Below are positions 1 to 7,220 of a stretch of DNA of 22,169 bases, in pieces. The stretch is from an uncultured Coleofasciculus sp. GTDB lineage: Bacteria; Cyanobacteriota; Cyanobacteriia; Cyanobacteriales; Coleofasciculaceae. How positions within the stretch are numbered: the first letter of the stretch is position 1; each line of letters begins with the position of its first letter. The stretch lies in contig CADCTM010000777.1 in assembly GCA_902805485.1 (NCBI GenBank), forward strand, positions 1 through 22,169, given 5' to 3'. Under the pieces are notes generated by a model. That model saw only the letters and a list, made by a program, of their open reading frames with translations, searched no databases and had not been told where the DNA came from. Position numbers and translations under genes: made by a program.

Positions 1-17
1 AAGGATATTCTGGAATT

Positions 18-845
18 ATGTCGAATCAATCTCCTATCCCTGTCGTAGTCAATGGTGCCGGTGGCAAAATGGGTCGTGAGGTCATCAAGGCAATTGCTAG
101 TGCCGAAGACATGACCTTAATTGGTGCGATCGACCGCAACCCGAATTATATTGGTGAAGATGCAGGTGAAGTCGCTGGATGCGGACCTGTTGAAATTCCA
201 ATTCTTAATGACCTACAAGCGACGCTGGTAATGGCTACCCAGGAAAAGGTACAGGGGGTCATGGTAGATTTTACTCATCCCAGTGGCGTTTATGATAACG
301 TTCGGTCTGCGATCGCATATGGTGTTCGACCGGTCGTTGGCACAACAGGACTAAGTACAGCACAAATTCAAGACCTAGCAGCATTTGCCGAAAAAGCCAG
401 CACAGGATGCTTAATTATTCCCAACTTCTCCATCGGTATGGTATTGCTACAGCAAGCCGCCGTACAAGCTTCCCAATATTTTGACCACGTTGAAATTATC
501 GAACTTCACCACAACCAAAAAGCTGACGCACCTAGCGGCACCGCCATTCAAACCGCCCAACTGCTGGCAGAACTTGGAAAAACCTTCAATGCTGCTGTTG
601 TTACAGAAACCGAAAAAATCACCGGAGCAAGAGGCAGTGTCGCCGATGAAAACATTCGGATTCATAGTATCCGTTTACCCGGATTAATTGCTCACCAGGA
701 AGTGATCTTCGGTGCCTCCGGTCAAATCTACACCCTGCGTCACGATACCACAGACCGCTCGTGCTATATGCCCGGAGTACTTCTTTCAATTCGCAAAGTC
801 ACCCAACTCAAATCCCTGGTTTACGGATTAGAGAAGATACTGTAG
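18..845 (+). CDS. dapB: 4-hydroxy-tetrahydrodipicolinate reductase (DapB)
   Basis: Cytosolic NAD(P)H-dependent reductase that makes tetrahydrodipicolinate in the diaminopimelate/lysine pathway, feeding peptidoglycan and lysine synthesis. The 275-residue product is full length for the family. The nucleotide-binding glycine loop GAGGKMG is at residues 13-19 and the GTTG motif at 108-111. The substrate-binding and catalytic block ELHHNQKADAPSGTA runs from about 162 to 176, with the catalytic His pair at 164-165 and Lys at 168. The ATG at 18 is chosen because the Rossmann motif follows at the usual distance; a weak AAGGA lies at the window edge. The next gene starts 67 nt downstream on the same strand after a heptamer repeat, so co-transcription is possible but not shown. 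No anomalies seen. Confidence 0.97.
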   Translation: MSNQSPIPVVVNGAGGKMGREVIKAIASAEDMTLIGAIDRNPNYIGEDAGEVAGCGPVEIPILNDLQATLVMATQEKVQGVMVDFTHPSGVYDNVRSAIAYGVRPVVGTTGLSTAQIQDLAAFAEKASTGCLIIPNFSIGMVLLQQAAVQASQYFDHVEIIELHHNQKADAPSGTAIQTAQLLAELGKTFNAAVVTETEKITGARGSVADENIRIHSIRLPGLIAHQEVIFGASGQIYTLRHDTTDRSCYMPGVLLSIRKVTQLKSLVYGLEKIL

Positions 846-871
846 ATAGTCACCGTCATGAGTTGAGGACG

Positions 872-892
872 AATGACAAATGACCAATGATC
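872..892. repeat. Three-copy heptamer tandem repeat (STRR-like)
   Basis: Three consecutive 7-mers, AATGACA AATGACC AATGATC, fill the short dapB-downstream intergenic region. The reverse complement of the same heptamer is tandemly repeated at 4692-4719. Short tandemly repeated heptamers are known from cyanobacterial intergenic DNA; no function is assigned here. Confidence 0.55.
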
Positions 893-912
893 TCTGACAA
901 AAACCAAAACTC

Positions 913-1608
913 ATGTTAGTCCCTATCACCCGCCAGAAGTTTGAACAACTGATTCCCCTTCTTGCCACCGGTCCCCAGTACGCCTACTTTTGGGGCAAGT
1001 TTCCAAATGTGTTAAAACGCCTGCTGATTTCTGTCTTAGCTGTTGTCGGCGCCTTAATTCTTAAAGCCTTCGGTAGCTGGTTAGATGGCATCGGTTTGTT
1101 GATTGGCATCATTGGGGCGCTTTACTGGTTATGGGGACCCGTTTTCTGGGCTACGCTGCGTAACATTGAGATCCGTCGCTATCAATATAGTGGCTTCTGG
1201 CGTGGTCGCGTGCTGGATGTGTTTGTCACTGAAGAGTTGATTGGTACAGAGGAAAGCGTCAATAATCGGGGTGAATTGGTCATTGCAGAAAACCGAGAAC
1301 GACGCTTAAATCTGGAAGTCGGAGACGAAACAGGTTTTACAAGTCAACTCCAAGTGCCTCTGCGCCGCCTTCATAAAGGAATTTCTCGCGGTCAAGTGGC
1401 TGAGATGTTGCTATTGTCATATCAACCCGACTTAGAAAGCATTGCTAAAACTACTGATATTTACATACCCAGTTTGAACCTTTGGGTCAGTGACTATCCT
1501 TACCTGCAAAGAGATACCTTTGTCCAAGTTAGCCGTCAATTAGGCAAATCTGGCGAGGGGGCATCTCCAACAAAACGGAGGGTTAATCCAAAGCGTCGCA
1601 GGCGTTAG
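913..1608 (+). CDS. Conserved cyanobacterial two-helix membrane protein, function unknown
   Basis: A 231-residue protein with two adjacent hydrophobic segments, about residues 35-56 and 58-80. These are preceded by an amphipathic region rich in aromatics (PQYAYFWGKFP) and followed by a soluble domain of about 150 residues. The tail is strongly basic, ending in four arginines. The pattern suggests a membrane-anchored protein with a cytosolic C-terminal domain. From memory, homologues in cyanobacteria are often labelled phosphate ABC transporter permease, but two helices and no EAA loop do not support a permease role, so I give no function. The ATG at 913 follows closely on the heptamer repeat and lacks a clear Shine-Dalgarno sequence. 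The gene meets cobH tail-to-tail with about 50 nt between them. Confidence 0.85.
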   Translation: MLVPITRQKFEQLIPLLATGPQYAYFWGKFPNVLKRLLISVLAVVGALILKAFGSWLDGIGLLIGIIGALYWLWGPVFWATLRNIEIRRYQYSGFWRGRVLDVFVTEELIGTEESVNNRGELVIAENRERRLNLEVGDETGFTSQLQVPLRRLHKGISRGQVAEMLLLSYQPDLESIAKTTDIYIPSLNLWVSDYPYLQRDTFVQVSRQLGKSGEGASPTKRRVNPKRRRR

Positions 1609-1660
1609 AAACAATTGGGCACAGGAAGACCGAAAATTTTAACAAACCCACCCCTAAACT

Positions 1661-2290
1661 TTAGCTAACGCCACTAGTGTCCTCCCCATAAGCTTGCCAA
1701 GCTAAGTCTACTAACCCATTAACAATCGCCGCTGCCACGACGGCACTGCCCTTACGACCTTCAATCCGAATATGAGGAATAAACGAATCTTTTAAGCGCT
1801 CTTTGACAACATCCACCTCAATAAAGCCTGAAGGCGTCCCAATTACCAAGGCGGGGCGAATTTCCTCTGCCTCAATTAATTCAATTAAAGCCGTCAGAGC
1901 CGTTTGAGCCTGACCGACCACAAAAATCCCTTCTGGATAGCGTCTGGCTAAGGTTTGGATGCCCCAAGCCGCCTGTGTCCTCTCTTTTTGAGGTCGCGTC
2001 AACGCTTCCATACTGCAATAGACAGGATTCGCAAAGGTGTTCTGAATGTGGGGGGTGATGCCCACTTGTACCATTGGGACATCAACGACAATTGTGCTTC
2101 GAGCCGCCAGCGCTGCCGCCCCTGCCTGAAGCGCCCGCTCCGAAAAACGAATTAGAGATTGATAGTCAAAATCCGCCGTTGCATAAATCACCCGGCGCAC
2201 AATTTCGTATTCGGCTGGTGAAAAGACGTGAGAACCCATTTCACGGTCAATAATTGCCAGACTTTGAGCATCTGTTGCGTGCCATTCCAT
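1661..2290 (-). CDS. cobH: Precorrin-8X methylmutase (CobH/CbiC)
   Basis: Catalyses the C11-to-C12 methyl shift that gives hydrogenobyrinate (or cobyrinate in the anaerobic route) in cobalamin synthesis. Recognisable blocks are RRVIYATADFDYQSL, VDVPMVQVGI, VVGQAQTALTALIELI, VIGTPSGFIEVD and RKGSAVVAAAIVNGL. The frame is open back to a TTG at 2356, but the ATG at 2290 gives 209 residues, the usual family length, starts directly at the conserved MEWHATDAQ, and has GAGAG about 8 nt upstream. The residue normally occupied by the catalytic His (VIHTTADFD in Salmonella CbiC) is Tyr here, residue 36 of the 209-residue form. The rest of the motif is intact, so this is more likely a lineage variant than a dead gene. 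No other cobalamin gene is adjacent. Confidence 0.93.
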   Translation of the reverse strand: MEWHATDAQSLAIIDREMGSHVFSPAEYEIVRRVIYATADFDYQSLIRFSERALQAGAAALAARSTIVVDVPMVQVGITPHIQNTFANPVYCSMEALTRPQKERTQAAWGIQTLARRYPEGIFVVGQAQTALTALIELIEAEEIRPALVIGTPSGFIEVDVVKERLKDSFIPHIRIEGRKGSAVVAAAIVNGLVDLAWQAYGEDTSGVS

Positions 2291-2374
2291 GACATCTCTC
2301 AATCCAAACGTGACTTGCTGCTTGTTAGTTGTAACAGCTTTGGTGCTAACTACCAAGTTTATCGGCTTGATATA

Positions 2375-2390
2375 TTAACGAAACCGTTAA
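2375..2390. promoter_or_regulatory. Perfect dyad upstream of cobH (possible operator)
   Basis: TTAACG-AAAC-CGTTAA is a perfect 6-bp inverted repeat with a 4-nt spacer, about 85 nt before the cobH ATG. On the minus strand it is followed by AT-rich TTAATATATC, which could serve as a -10 box; no good -35 is visible. An operator or promoter role is inference from position and symmetry only. Confidence 0.3.
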
Positions 2391-2491
2391 ACGCGAATCT
2401 CTTTACACAAGTCAGGGCACGGCGAGATCATTTATGTTTCTGTCAATGGATTGATTGGCAGATGATACCGTGCCTCGACGACAGTGGTTTA

Positions 2492-2520
2492 GGCAAAAGA
2501 AAACCTCTGTAGGGTTTCTC
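2492..2520 (-). terminator. Possible intrinsic terminator after the TPM-domain gene
   Basis: On the minus strand, AAACC-CTACAGA-GGTTT can fold into a 5-bp stem, extendable with a bulge, followed by a T-rich run (TCTTTTG). It lies about 50 nt after the TPM-domain gene stop and before cobH, so it would separate the two transcription units. The stem is short, hence the modest confidence. Confidence 0.4.
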
Positions 2521-2569
2521 GTGGGATTTGCAGCACAAGACGACCGAAACTAATTGGGTTGCCAAACGT

Positions 2570-3379
2570 TTACGTTTCAGAAGCTGAGGATTGAGCAATT
2601 ACGGGAGATAAGTAAGCCACTAGCGCCCCCAACAGAAAGCCAATGACATTGCGGAATAAAGGCAACCACTCTGAGGTTCGCGTGACCACAGGACCAATTC
2701 CGAAGGCAAGAAACAGAAGTCCCCACAGGGGTGAGAAAATTAATGCCCATTGCCAAGCAAAAATTTGTCCTTCTTTACGGGGGATAGCGGCAAATCCACA
2801 GATGATTCCACCTAATACTGAAGTAATTAGCGTGAGAATCCACTGTTCCCGTGGTAGTCCGGGGACAACATTACAACCGCCGCGAAGTAGGCAGGTTTTA
2901 ATGGTGTTTAAGGATTCGACTATCGCTTGGTTTTCGCCATTTTCACGGACAAAGTAGAGGTTGCCAAAGCGGGTTTGCAACTCAACCCAGAAGGTTCGGG
3001 GTAGGAATGGATAAAGTCCATCGCCAACGTTGAAACCCAGGAGATTACCGCCTCGTGAGTCAGCAATCAGTAAAACACTTTTGTCGTTGAGTCCCCAGAA
3101 CTGTTTGACGGCACGACCGGGGGTGCGGTCATATTGAGTTAATACTCGGAGTTTCCAACCCGTTTCGGCTTCAAATGTTTCTAAATCTTTAATTAGTGTT
3201 TGTTCTTGGAGGGCGGGGAGAAAGTTAGCCAGATCGATTACTGGCGTCTGTGTGGTAGGTAATAAATCTGGATTGTCATAGGCCAGGGCTACAGGCGCGA
3301 TCGCCCAAACGGAAACGGCAAGGAAAAATGCCGCCAAAAATCCTAAAAGTCGTTTTGGAAAAATATATTGCATCGGCAT
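2570..3379 (-). CDS. TPM-domain membrane protein (Psb32/TLP18.3-related)
   Basis: A membrane-bound protein with a TPM_phosphatase-type domain, the fold found in the photosystem II repair protein Psb32 and plant TLP18.3. Counting from ATG 3379 (269 residues), a signal-peptide-like segment lies at about 10-33 and ends in VALAY. A soluble TPM-like domain covers about 45-165 (VIDLANFL, LKDLETFEAETGWKLRVLTQYDR-like strand pattern, SVLLIADSRGGNLLGFNVGDGL). Three hydrophobic helices follow at about 181-199, 209-229 and 242-261. A GTG at 3397 and an ATG at 3373 are alternative starts; none has a clear ribosome-binding site. Psb32 itself has one C-terminal helix, so this is a paralogous TPM family rather than Psb32. 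The soluble domain probably faces the thylakoid lumen or periplasm. Substrate unknown. Confidence 0.8.
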   Translation of the reverse strand: MPMQYIFPKRLLGFLAAFFLAVSVWAIAPVALAYDNPDLLPTTQTPVIDLANFLPALQEQTLIKDLETFEAETGWKLRVLTQYDRTPGRAVKQFWGLNDKSVLLIADSRGGNLLGFNVGDGLYPFLPRTFWVELQTRFGNLYFVRENGENQAIVESLNTIKTCLLRGGCNVVPGLPREQWILTLITSVLGGIICGFAAIPRKEGQIFAWQWALIFSPLWGLLFLAFGIGPVVTRTSEWLPLFRNVIGFLLGALVAYLSPVIAQSSASET

Positions 3380-3691
3380 CGGGAAGGCAAGGAACACGGA
3401 AGGGCTATTTTAAGTAGAGGATAAACTCAAACTAAGAAATTCTTTACACTTGTTTACTTTAATCTAATATTAGCGGCGAACGCAAAACTGGAGTAGCAGA
3501 ATTTAGTAGAGACGTTCCACCACAATCTCTCTACTGCCGACATGACAAAATCCAAGGCGGATTATTGTAGGGGATGCCTCGTGCTTGTCGCAAAAATTCC
3601 TTGGGATCAGCGGAAAGCCTAGCCCACTTTCACTCGGTCTGAGCATCCCGTTACAATGCAACGTTCTAGCGACGACCGAAAGCAGCCTTTT
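3380..3691. other. Intergenic stretch with a degenerate cyanobacterial repeat
   Basis: No credible coding sequence lies between the TPM gene start and the DUF948 gene stop. The segment holds the inverted repeat at 3505-3535 described separately, and presumably the TPM gene promoter at its left end. I could not assign promoter hexamers or a T-tract terminator with confidence. Confidence 0.5.
3505..3535. repeat. Inverted repeat AGTAGAGA/TCTCTACT
   Basis: Perfect 8-bp arms flank a 15-nt loop that begins CGTTCC. The left half (GTAGAGACGTTCC) resembles the dispersed palindromic repeats common between genes in filamentous cyanobacteria; the right half matches only in its outer 8 bp. I read it as a decayed copy of such a repeat; it could also act as a weak terminator for the DUF948 gene. 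Confidence 0.5.
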
Positions 3692-4288
3692 CTAATACTC
3701 AGTCGTTTCGTCAGATTGCTCTAAATCTTCGTATTGCCTTGCTGAACGTTCCTTAATTTTTCGTGGAGCGGCTTCCGGAAGGCTAGATTCATTCTCATTA
3801 TCGTTTGCCTCCTGTGAATAACTACCCAAGTTGGAGGGTTCATCCATAGCTCCATGATCACGGGATAGCTGTAACGCCGTTCGTTGTGAAGGCGACAGTC
3901 GGTCAATTGAGCGTCGTCCTGCTGAAGGACGATTCCAAGTACTCCAAGCTGCCTTGACACCCGCCACCACACCGCGAGTATTAACCTGTACATTTTTCGC
4001 CTGGGTTTTGGCGCCACTGAGACTTTGGTCAACTTGTTGAACAACTTGACTGGCACTTTTGACACCCTCGCTGACGTCATCAGTCAAGTCACTAATTTCC
4101 AAACCCGTCAGGCGAATTGCTTCCAGAGTCGGCGGCAGTTCTCGTCTCAGGGTATCCGCTAACTTTTCAATACTACGAGCCGCCCGTGCCAACTCCTGTA
4201 GTGCCGGTAGTGCCGCGATTAAAACAGCCGTTAAGCTAACTGCCACCAGCAGGATAGATAGTCCTAGCCAAAATAGAGGGTCAATCAC
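3692..4288 (-). CDS. DUF948 (YtxG-like) membrane protein
   Basis: A 198-residue protein with one N-terminal transmembrane helix (about residues 6-28). A long helical stretch follows (about 30-115), with the regular polar/hydrophobic spacing typical of DUF948, including ARAARSIEKLADTLRRELPPTLEAIR and repeated D/S/Q-rich helices. The tail (about 120-198) is acidic, basic-mixed and probably disordered. The start is GTG at 4288 with no strong Shine-Dalgarno sequence, only 11 nt after the stop of the upstream YtxH-like gene, so translational coupling is likely. DUF948 and YtxH neighbours also occur as ytxG-ytxH in Bacillus subtilis, where they belong to the general stress regulon. That link is family knowledge; the role here is unproven. 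Confidence 0.8.
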   Translation of the reverse strand: MIDPLFWLGLSILLVAVSLTAVLIAALPALQELARAARSIEKLADTLRRELPPTLEAIRLTGLEISDLTDDVSEGVKSASQVVQQVDQSLSGAKTQAKNVQVNTRGVVAGVKAAWSTWNRPSAGRRSIDRLSPSQRTALQLSRDHGAMDEPSNLGSYSQEANDNENESSLPEAAPRKIKERSARQYEDLEQSDETTEY

Positions 4289-4299
4289 GGACAGGATGC

Positions 4300-4653
4300 C
4301 TACAATTGATGATCGGGAACTGACGGATGTGACTGAGTTGCCACTTCTGCCCTTGATTGTTTGAGTTCTAGACTTTCCCGTTGAGAAGCCTCAACACCAG
4401 CCGCGATCGCTTCTCGCAGGCGAGCTAGTGTTCCATCCCAACTACGCAATGCCGACTCAGAAAGGCGATCGGCTTGCAGTTGCACACTCGTTGATAAATC
4501 TTCCGCCAACTCAGGTAAGGCATCAGCAGACTTCTTCAACAACTGTCGCGTATCTCGACCTGTGCGCGGGGCAATCAGTAACCCCGTTAAGGTTCCAATC
4601 GCACTTCCTAATAACAGTCCACCAATAAACGATCCAGTACTTTTCTTTGACAT
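4300..4653 (-). CDS. YtxH-domain protein
   Basis: A 117-residue protein starting at ATG 4653. The N-terminal glycine-rich hydrophobic segment GGLLLGSAIGTLTGLLIAPRTGR (described as two parts, about residues 11-28 plus the APRTGRDTR boundary) is the hallmark of YtxH proteins. It contains GxxxG-type spacing and ends in the conserved AP-x-G. The rest (about 35-105) is amphipathic helix, likely coiled coil, then a short polar tail. It is probably a membrane-associated small protein. It is the first gene of a pair with the DUF948 gene 11 nt downstream. In Bacillus, YtxH-type proteins are stress induced; no biochemical function can be stated. An AAGGA lies rather far (about 15 nt) upstream of the start. 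Confidence 0.82.
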   Translation of the reverse strand: MSKKSTGSFIGGLLLGSAIGTLTGLLIAPRTGRDTRQLLKKSADALPELAEDLSTSVQLQADRLSESALRSWDGTLARLREAIAAGVEASQRESLELKQSRAEVATQSHPSVPDHQL

Positions 4654-4691
4654 TTTCTGGTCTCTATCCTTACACCAATTTTATCCGGTAG

Positions 4692-4719
4692 TCATTACTC
4701 ATTGGTCATTGGTCATTAG
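4692..4719. repeat. Four-copy heptamer tandem repeat (STRR-like)
   Basis: TCATTAC TCATTGG TCATTGG TCATTAG, four 7-mers in tandem, lie 40 nt upstream of the ytxH-like start. They are the reverse complement of the AATGACC-type heptamers at 872-892. Such heptamers are typical of cyanobacterial intergenic DNA. The segment also holds a 6-bp hairpin at 4746-4766 (AGCGTC/GACGCT), a possible weak terminator for the upstream gene. Confidence 0.6.
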
Positions 4720-4831
4720 TCACCAACATTAACTCAGACACTTCTAGCGTCGCTACCGCTGACGCTCTTGAGAACCCTTGGGTGAAGACTCTCGATCAAT
4801 ATCCGTTACATAATCTGTTCCCGACGTGGTT

Positions 4832-5185
4832 TCATCCTTTTTGCCGCCTTCTCTTGCGCCCTGATCGCTTTAACCGAACGAAAGGCGATCTAGTAATCGG
4901 CGATCGCCATACCCTTTGTACTAAACTCAAGAGCGTCAAAACTTGCTGAACTTTTCGCAGTTGTAGTTCCAGTTGCTGATAACTGTCTCTCGCTCCGCCA
5001 ACCCCCGCCTGCCCTTGCAAAATTGCCTCTGGCGCACCATGTAACACATTATAAGTATTGCGTTCAGCCAAGAGGATAGCATCAGCCGCCGCCCCTAGCA
5101 CCCGCCGCAAGTTCCATACTTGCCAAGCCACATATAGACACAGTAGCGAGATCAGAACATTGAGAACCACAACAACGGTCAGCAT
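4832..5185 (-). CDS. Small single-helix membrane protein, function unknown
   Basis: A 117-residue protein starting at ATG 5185. The N-terminus is one transmembrane helix (about residues 3-24), followed by a helical region with ERNTYNVLHGAPEAILQG and a probable coiled coil at about 68-95. The tail is strongly basic (RLKRSGRKRRRQKG), predicting Nin-Cout with a cytosolic basic tail if the positive-inside rule is followed by the C-terminus. I do not recognise a named family. Its size and architecture resemble the two downstream genes (YtxH-like and DUF948), which suggests a set of three membrane-anchored helical proteins. A 178-nt gap with heptamer repeats separates it from them, so co-transcription is uncertain. 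Confidence 0.72.
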   Translation of the reverse strand: MLTVVVVLNVLISLLCLYVAWQVWNLRRVLGAAADAILLAERNTYNVLHGAPEAILQGQAGVGGARDSYQQLELQLRKVQQVLTLLSLVQRVWRSPITRSPFVRLKRSGRKRRRQKG

Positions 5186-5313
5186 TTTTCACTTCTTGTG
5201 CAGTGTTTATCCAATACTATCTTTCTTAGCTTGCAACCTTTACTCAACGATCCAAGTCATCCTGATTATTCCAATCGGCTGGCGTCAATAATGTTATATC
5301 TACTTCCACCTCT

Positions 5314-7209
5314 ATGAAACGGTTTCTCAAGCGCTTATTTACAGTCTTTGCCGATGGGCTTGTTGCCTTTAGCCGCGCCTTTGGGCGTCAGGCGTGGTTA
5401 GTTTTCCTGTTTGTACTCGGCATGACAATTGCCGTGCTAAAGCCCACGGTTGCCTTCTCTCAGACAACAAAATTAAATGATATCCAAGGCAACTGGGCGC
5501 AACCTTGCATCCAACAACTCGCAACGCAGCGGATCATCAGTGGTTATCCAGATGGCAGCTTTAAGCCCAATGCACCGGTAACTAGAGCCGAGTTTGCCGC
5601 CATGCTGGGGAGTGCGTTCCCGAATACCCAAGCCACACGCACAGGGGGAAAATTTGCTGATGTCCCGACGAAGTTCTGGGCAAGTGATGCCATTCGTAAA
5701 GCCTATCAAAACGGATTTCTTGCAGGTTATCCTGGTGGCGTCTTTCAGCCGAATCAAAATATTCCTCGCGTTCAGGCGTTGGTGTCTTTGTCAAGTGGGT
5801 TAAAGTACATACCCGTCAAACCGACTCCGGAGACATTGAATAGCGCTTTTAGCGACGCCGCCAGTATTCCCGATTATTCCAAAAGTGCGATCGCTGCCGC
5901 CACCGAAAAACAGCTCGTTGTCAACTACCCGAATGTCCGCACACTCAACCCTAATCAATTAGCAACTCGCGCTGATATTGCCGCCGCCCTTTGTCAAGCA
6001 ACGGGAGTTGTTGGCATGGTACCTTCCCAATACATCGCCAAAGCAGGAAACTCCCCGGCTGCTACCGCCAAAACTGAGCTACGCGGGGTTTGGCTGACCA
6101 ATATTGATAGCGATGTCCTCTATTCAACCCAGAAGGTTACAGACGCCGTACAGCGCCTTTCTCAGCTCAACTTTAATACCCTCTACCCTACCGTCTGGAA
6201 TTGGGGTTATACGCTTTACCCCAGCAAAGTATCCGAACAAGTTACCGGACGTGCTGTAAGACTTGTCACACCCTTAGACAAAAATCTTGACCCGGATTTA
6301 GGAACCAAAGGGCGAGATATGCTCAAGGAAGTGGTAGATCAGGGACACCAAAAGGGCATGAGAGTGATTCCCTGGTTTGAATTTGGGATGATGGCACCTT
6401 CTGACTCGGAACTTGCCAAACGTCACCCCGATTGGCTCACCAAGCGCCGTGATGGCACGAAAGTTGATCCAGATGAGGTGGGGGATAAAGTCAAAGATCT
6501 CGTCTGGCTCAATCCCTTCAAGCCAGAAGTGCAGCAGTTCCTCCAAGATTTAGTTGTCGAAACTGTTAGTAACTATGACGTTGATGGCATCCAATTTGAT
6601 GACCATTTTGCCTTACCTTCGGACTTTGGTTATGATGACTTCACTGTCCAGCTATATAAACAAGAACATCAAGGTAAAGCACCGTCCAATGACCCTCAAG
6701 ATGCGGAATGGGTGCGTTGGCGGGCGAATAAAATTACTGATTTCCTAACCAAAGTATTTCGGGCGGTTAAAGCGCGTAAAGAGAAAGTTATTATTTCGAT
6801 TTCTCCCAATCCGCAACGTTTCTCCTACAATTCCTTTCTAGCAGATTGGGCGACTTGGGAACGGCGGGGTTTGATTGAAGAGTTGGTTGTGCAGATTTAT
6901 CGCAACGACTTCAACACCTTTATTTCGGAATTAGAGCAACCGGAAATGAAAGTGGCACAAAGTCATATTCCCGTAGGGATCGGTATTTTAAGCGGACTCA
7001 AAGATCGCAAGGTTAGTTTGTCACAAATCCAGCAACAAGTTGAAGCAGTTCGCAGTCGGGGCTTTGCTGGGGTATCATTCTTTTACTATGAAACTTTGTG
7101 GAATAACACAGCAGAAACACCGGATGAGCGTCAGTTGGCGTTTCGGTTAATCTTCCCGATGCCTAAGAAAGCAACTGAACTTTCAGAACTATTGGAACCT
7201 GCTAATTAA
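5314..7209 (+). CDS. SLH-domain protein with GHL10 glycoside-hydrolase-like domain
   Basis: A 631-residue exported protein. A long basic n-region and hydrophobic segment (about 27-48, ending VAFSQ) form the export signal. Three S-layer homology repeats follow at about 54-102, 113-165 and 178-230; the first two carry the classic ISGYPDGSFKPN and LAGYPGGVFQPN turns, the third is degenerate. From about 255 to the end is a GHL10 (formerly DUF187) TIM-barrel domain, opening with ELRGVWLTNIDSDVLYS and containing VIPWFEFGMMAP and DGIQFDDHF (about 424-432). GHL10 relatives include Escherichia coli DigH, which cleaves denuded peptidoglycan glycans. The SLH repeats would dock the enzyme at the peptidoglycan/outer-membrane interface, so cell-wall remodelling is a reasonable inference. 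An extended -10-like TGTTATATC lies only 13 nt before the ATG, and no Shine-Dalgarno sequence is seen. ispF follows after 11 nt. Confidence 0.9.
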   Translation: MKRFLKRLFTVFADGLVAFSRAFGRQAWLVFLFVLGMTIAVLKPTVAFSQTTKLNDIQGNWAQPCIQQLATQRIISGYPDGSFKPNAPVTRAEFAAMLGSAFPNTQATRTGGKFADVPTKFWASDAIRKAYQNGFLAGYPGGVFQPNQNIPRVQALVSLSSGLKYIPVKPTPETLNSAFSDAASIPDYSKSAIAAATEKQLVVNYPNVRTLNPNQLATRADIAAALCQATGVVGMVPSQYIAKAGNSPAATAKTELRGVWLTNIDSDVLYSTQKVTDAVQRLSQLNFNTLYPTVWNWGYTLYPSKVSEQVTGRAVRLVTPLDKNLDPDLGTKGRDMLKEVVDQGHQKGMRVIPWFEFGMMAPSDSELAKRHPDWLTKRRDGTKVDPDEVGDKVKDLVWLNPFKPEVQQFLQDLVVETVSNYDVDGIQFDDHFALPSDFGYDDFTVQLYKQEHQGKAPSNDPQDAEWVRWRANKITDFLTKVFRAVKARKEKVIISISPNPQRFSYNSFLADWATWERRGLIEELVVQIYRNDFNTFISELEQPEMKVAQSHIPVGIGILSGLKDRKVSLSQIQQQVEAVRSRGFAGVSFFYYETLWNNTAETPDERQLAFRLIFPMPKKATELSELLEPAN

Positions 7210-7220
7210 TTGCATCAACC

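Noticed and set aside
913..1608. Phosphate ABC transporter permease
   Set aside because: Only two hydrophobic segments and no permease EAA motif; no transporter genes nearby.
2291..2356. TTG start for cobH at 2356
   Set aside because: ATG 2290 gives the usual length, begins at the conserved MEWHATDAQ and has a better ribosome-binding site.
2570..3379. Psb32 itself
   Set aside because: The TPM-type domain is present, but three C-terminal helices and divergent motifs do not match Psb32, which has a single one.
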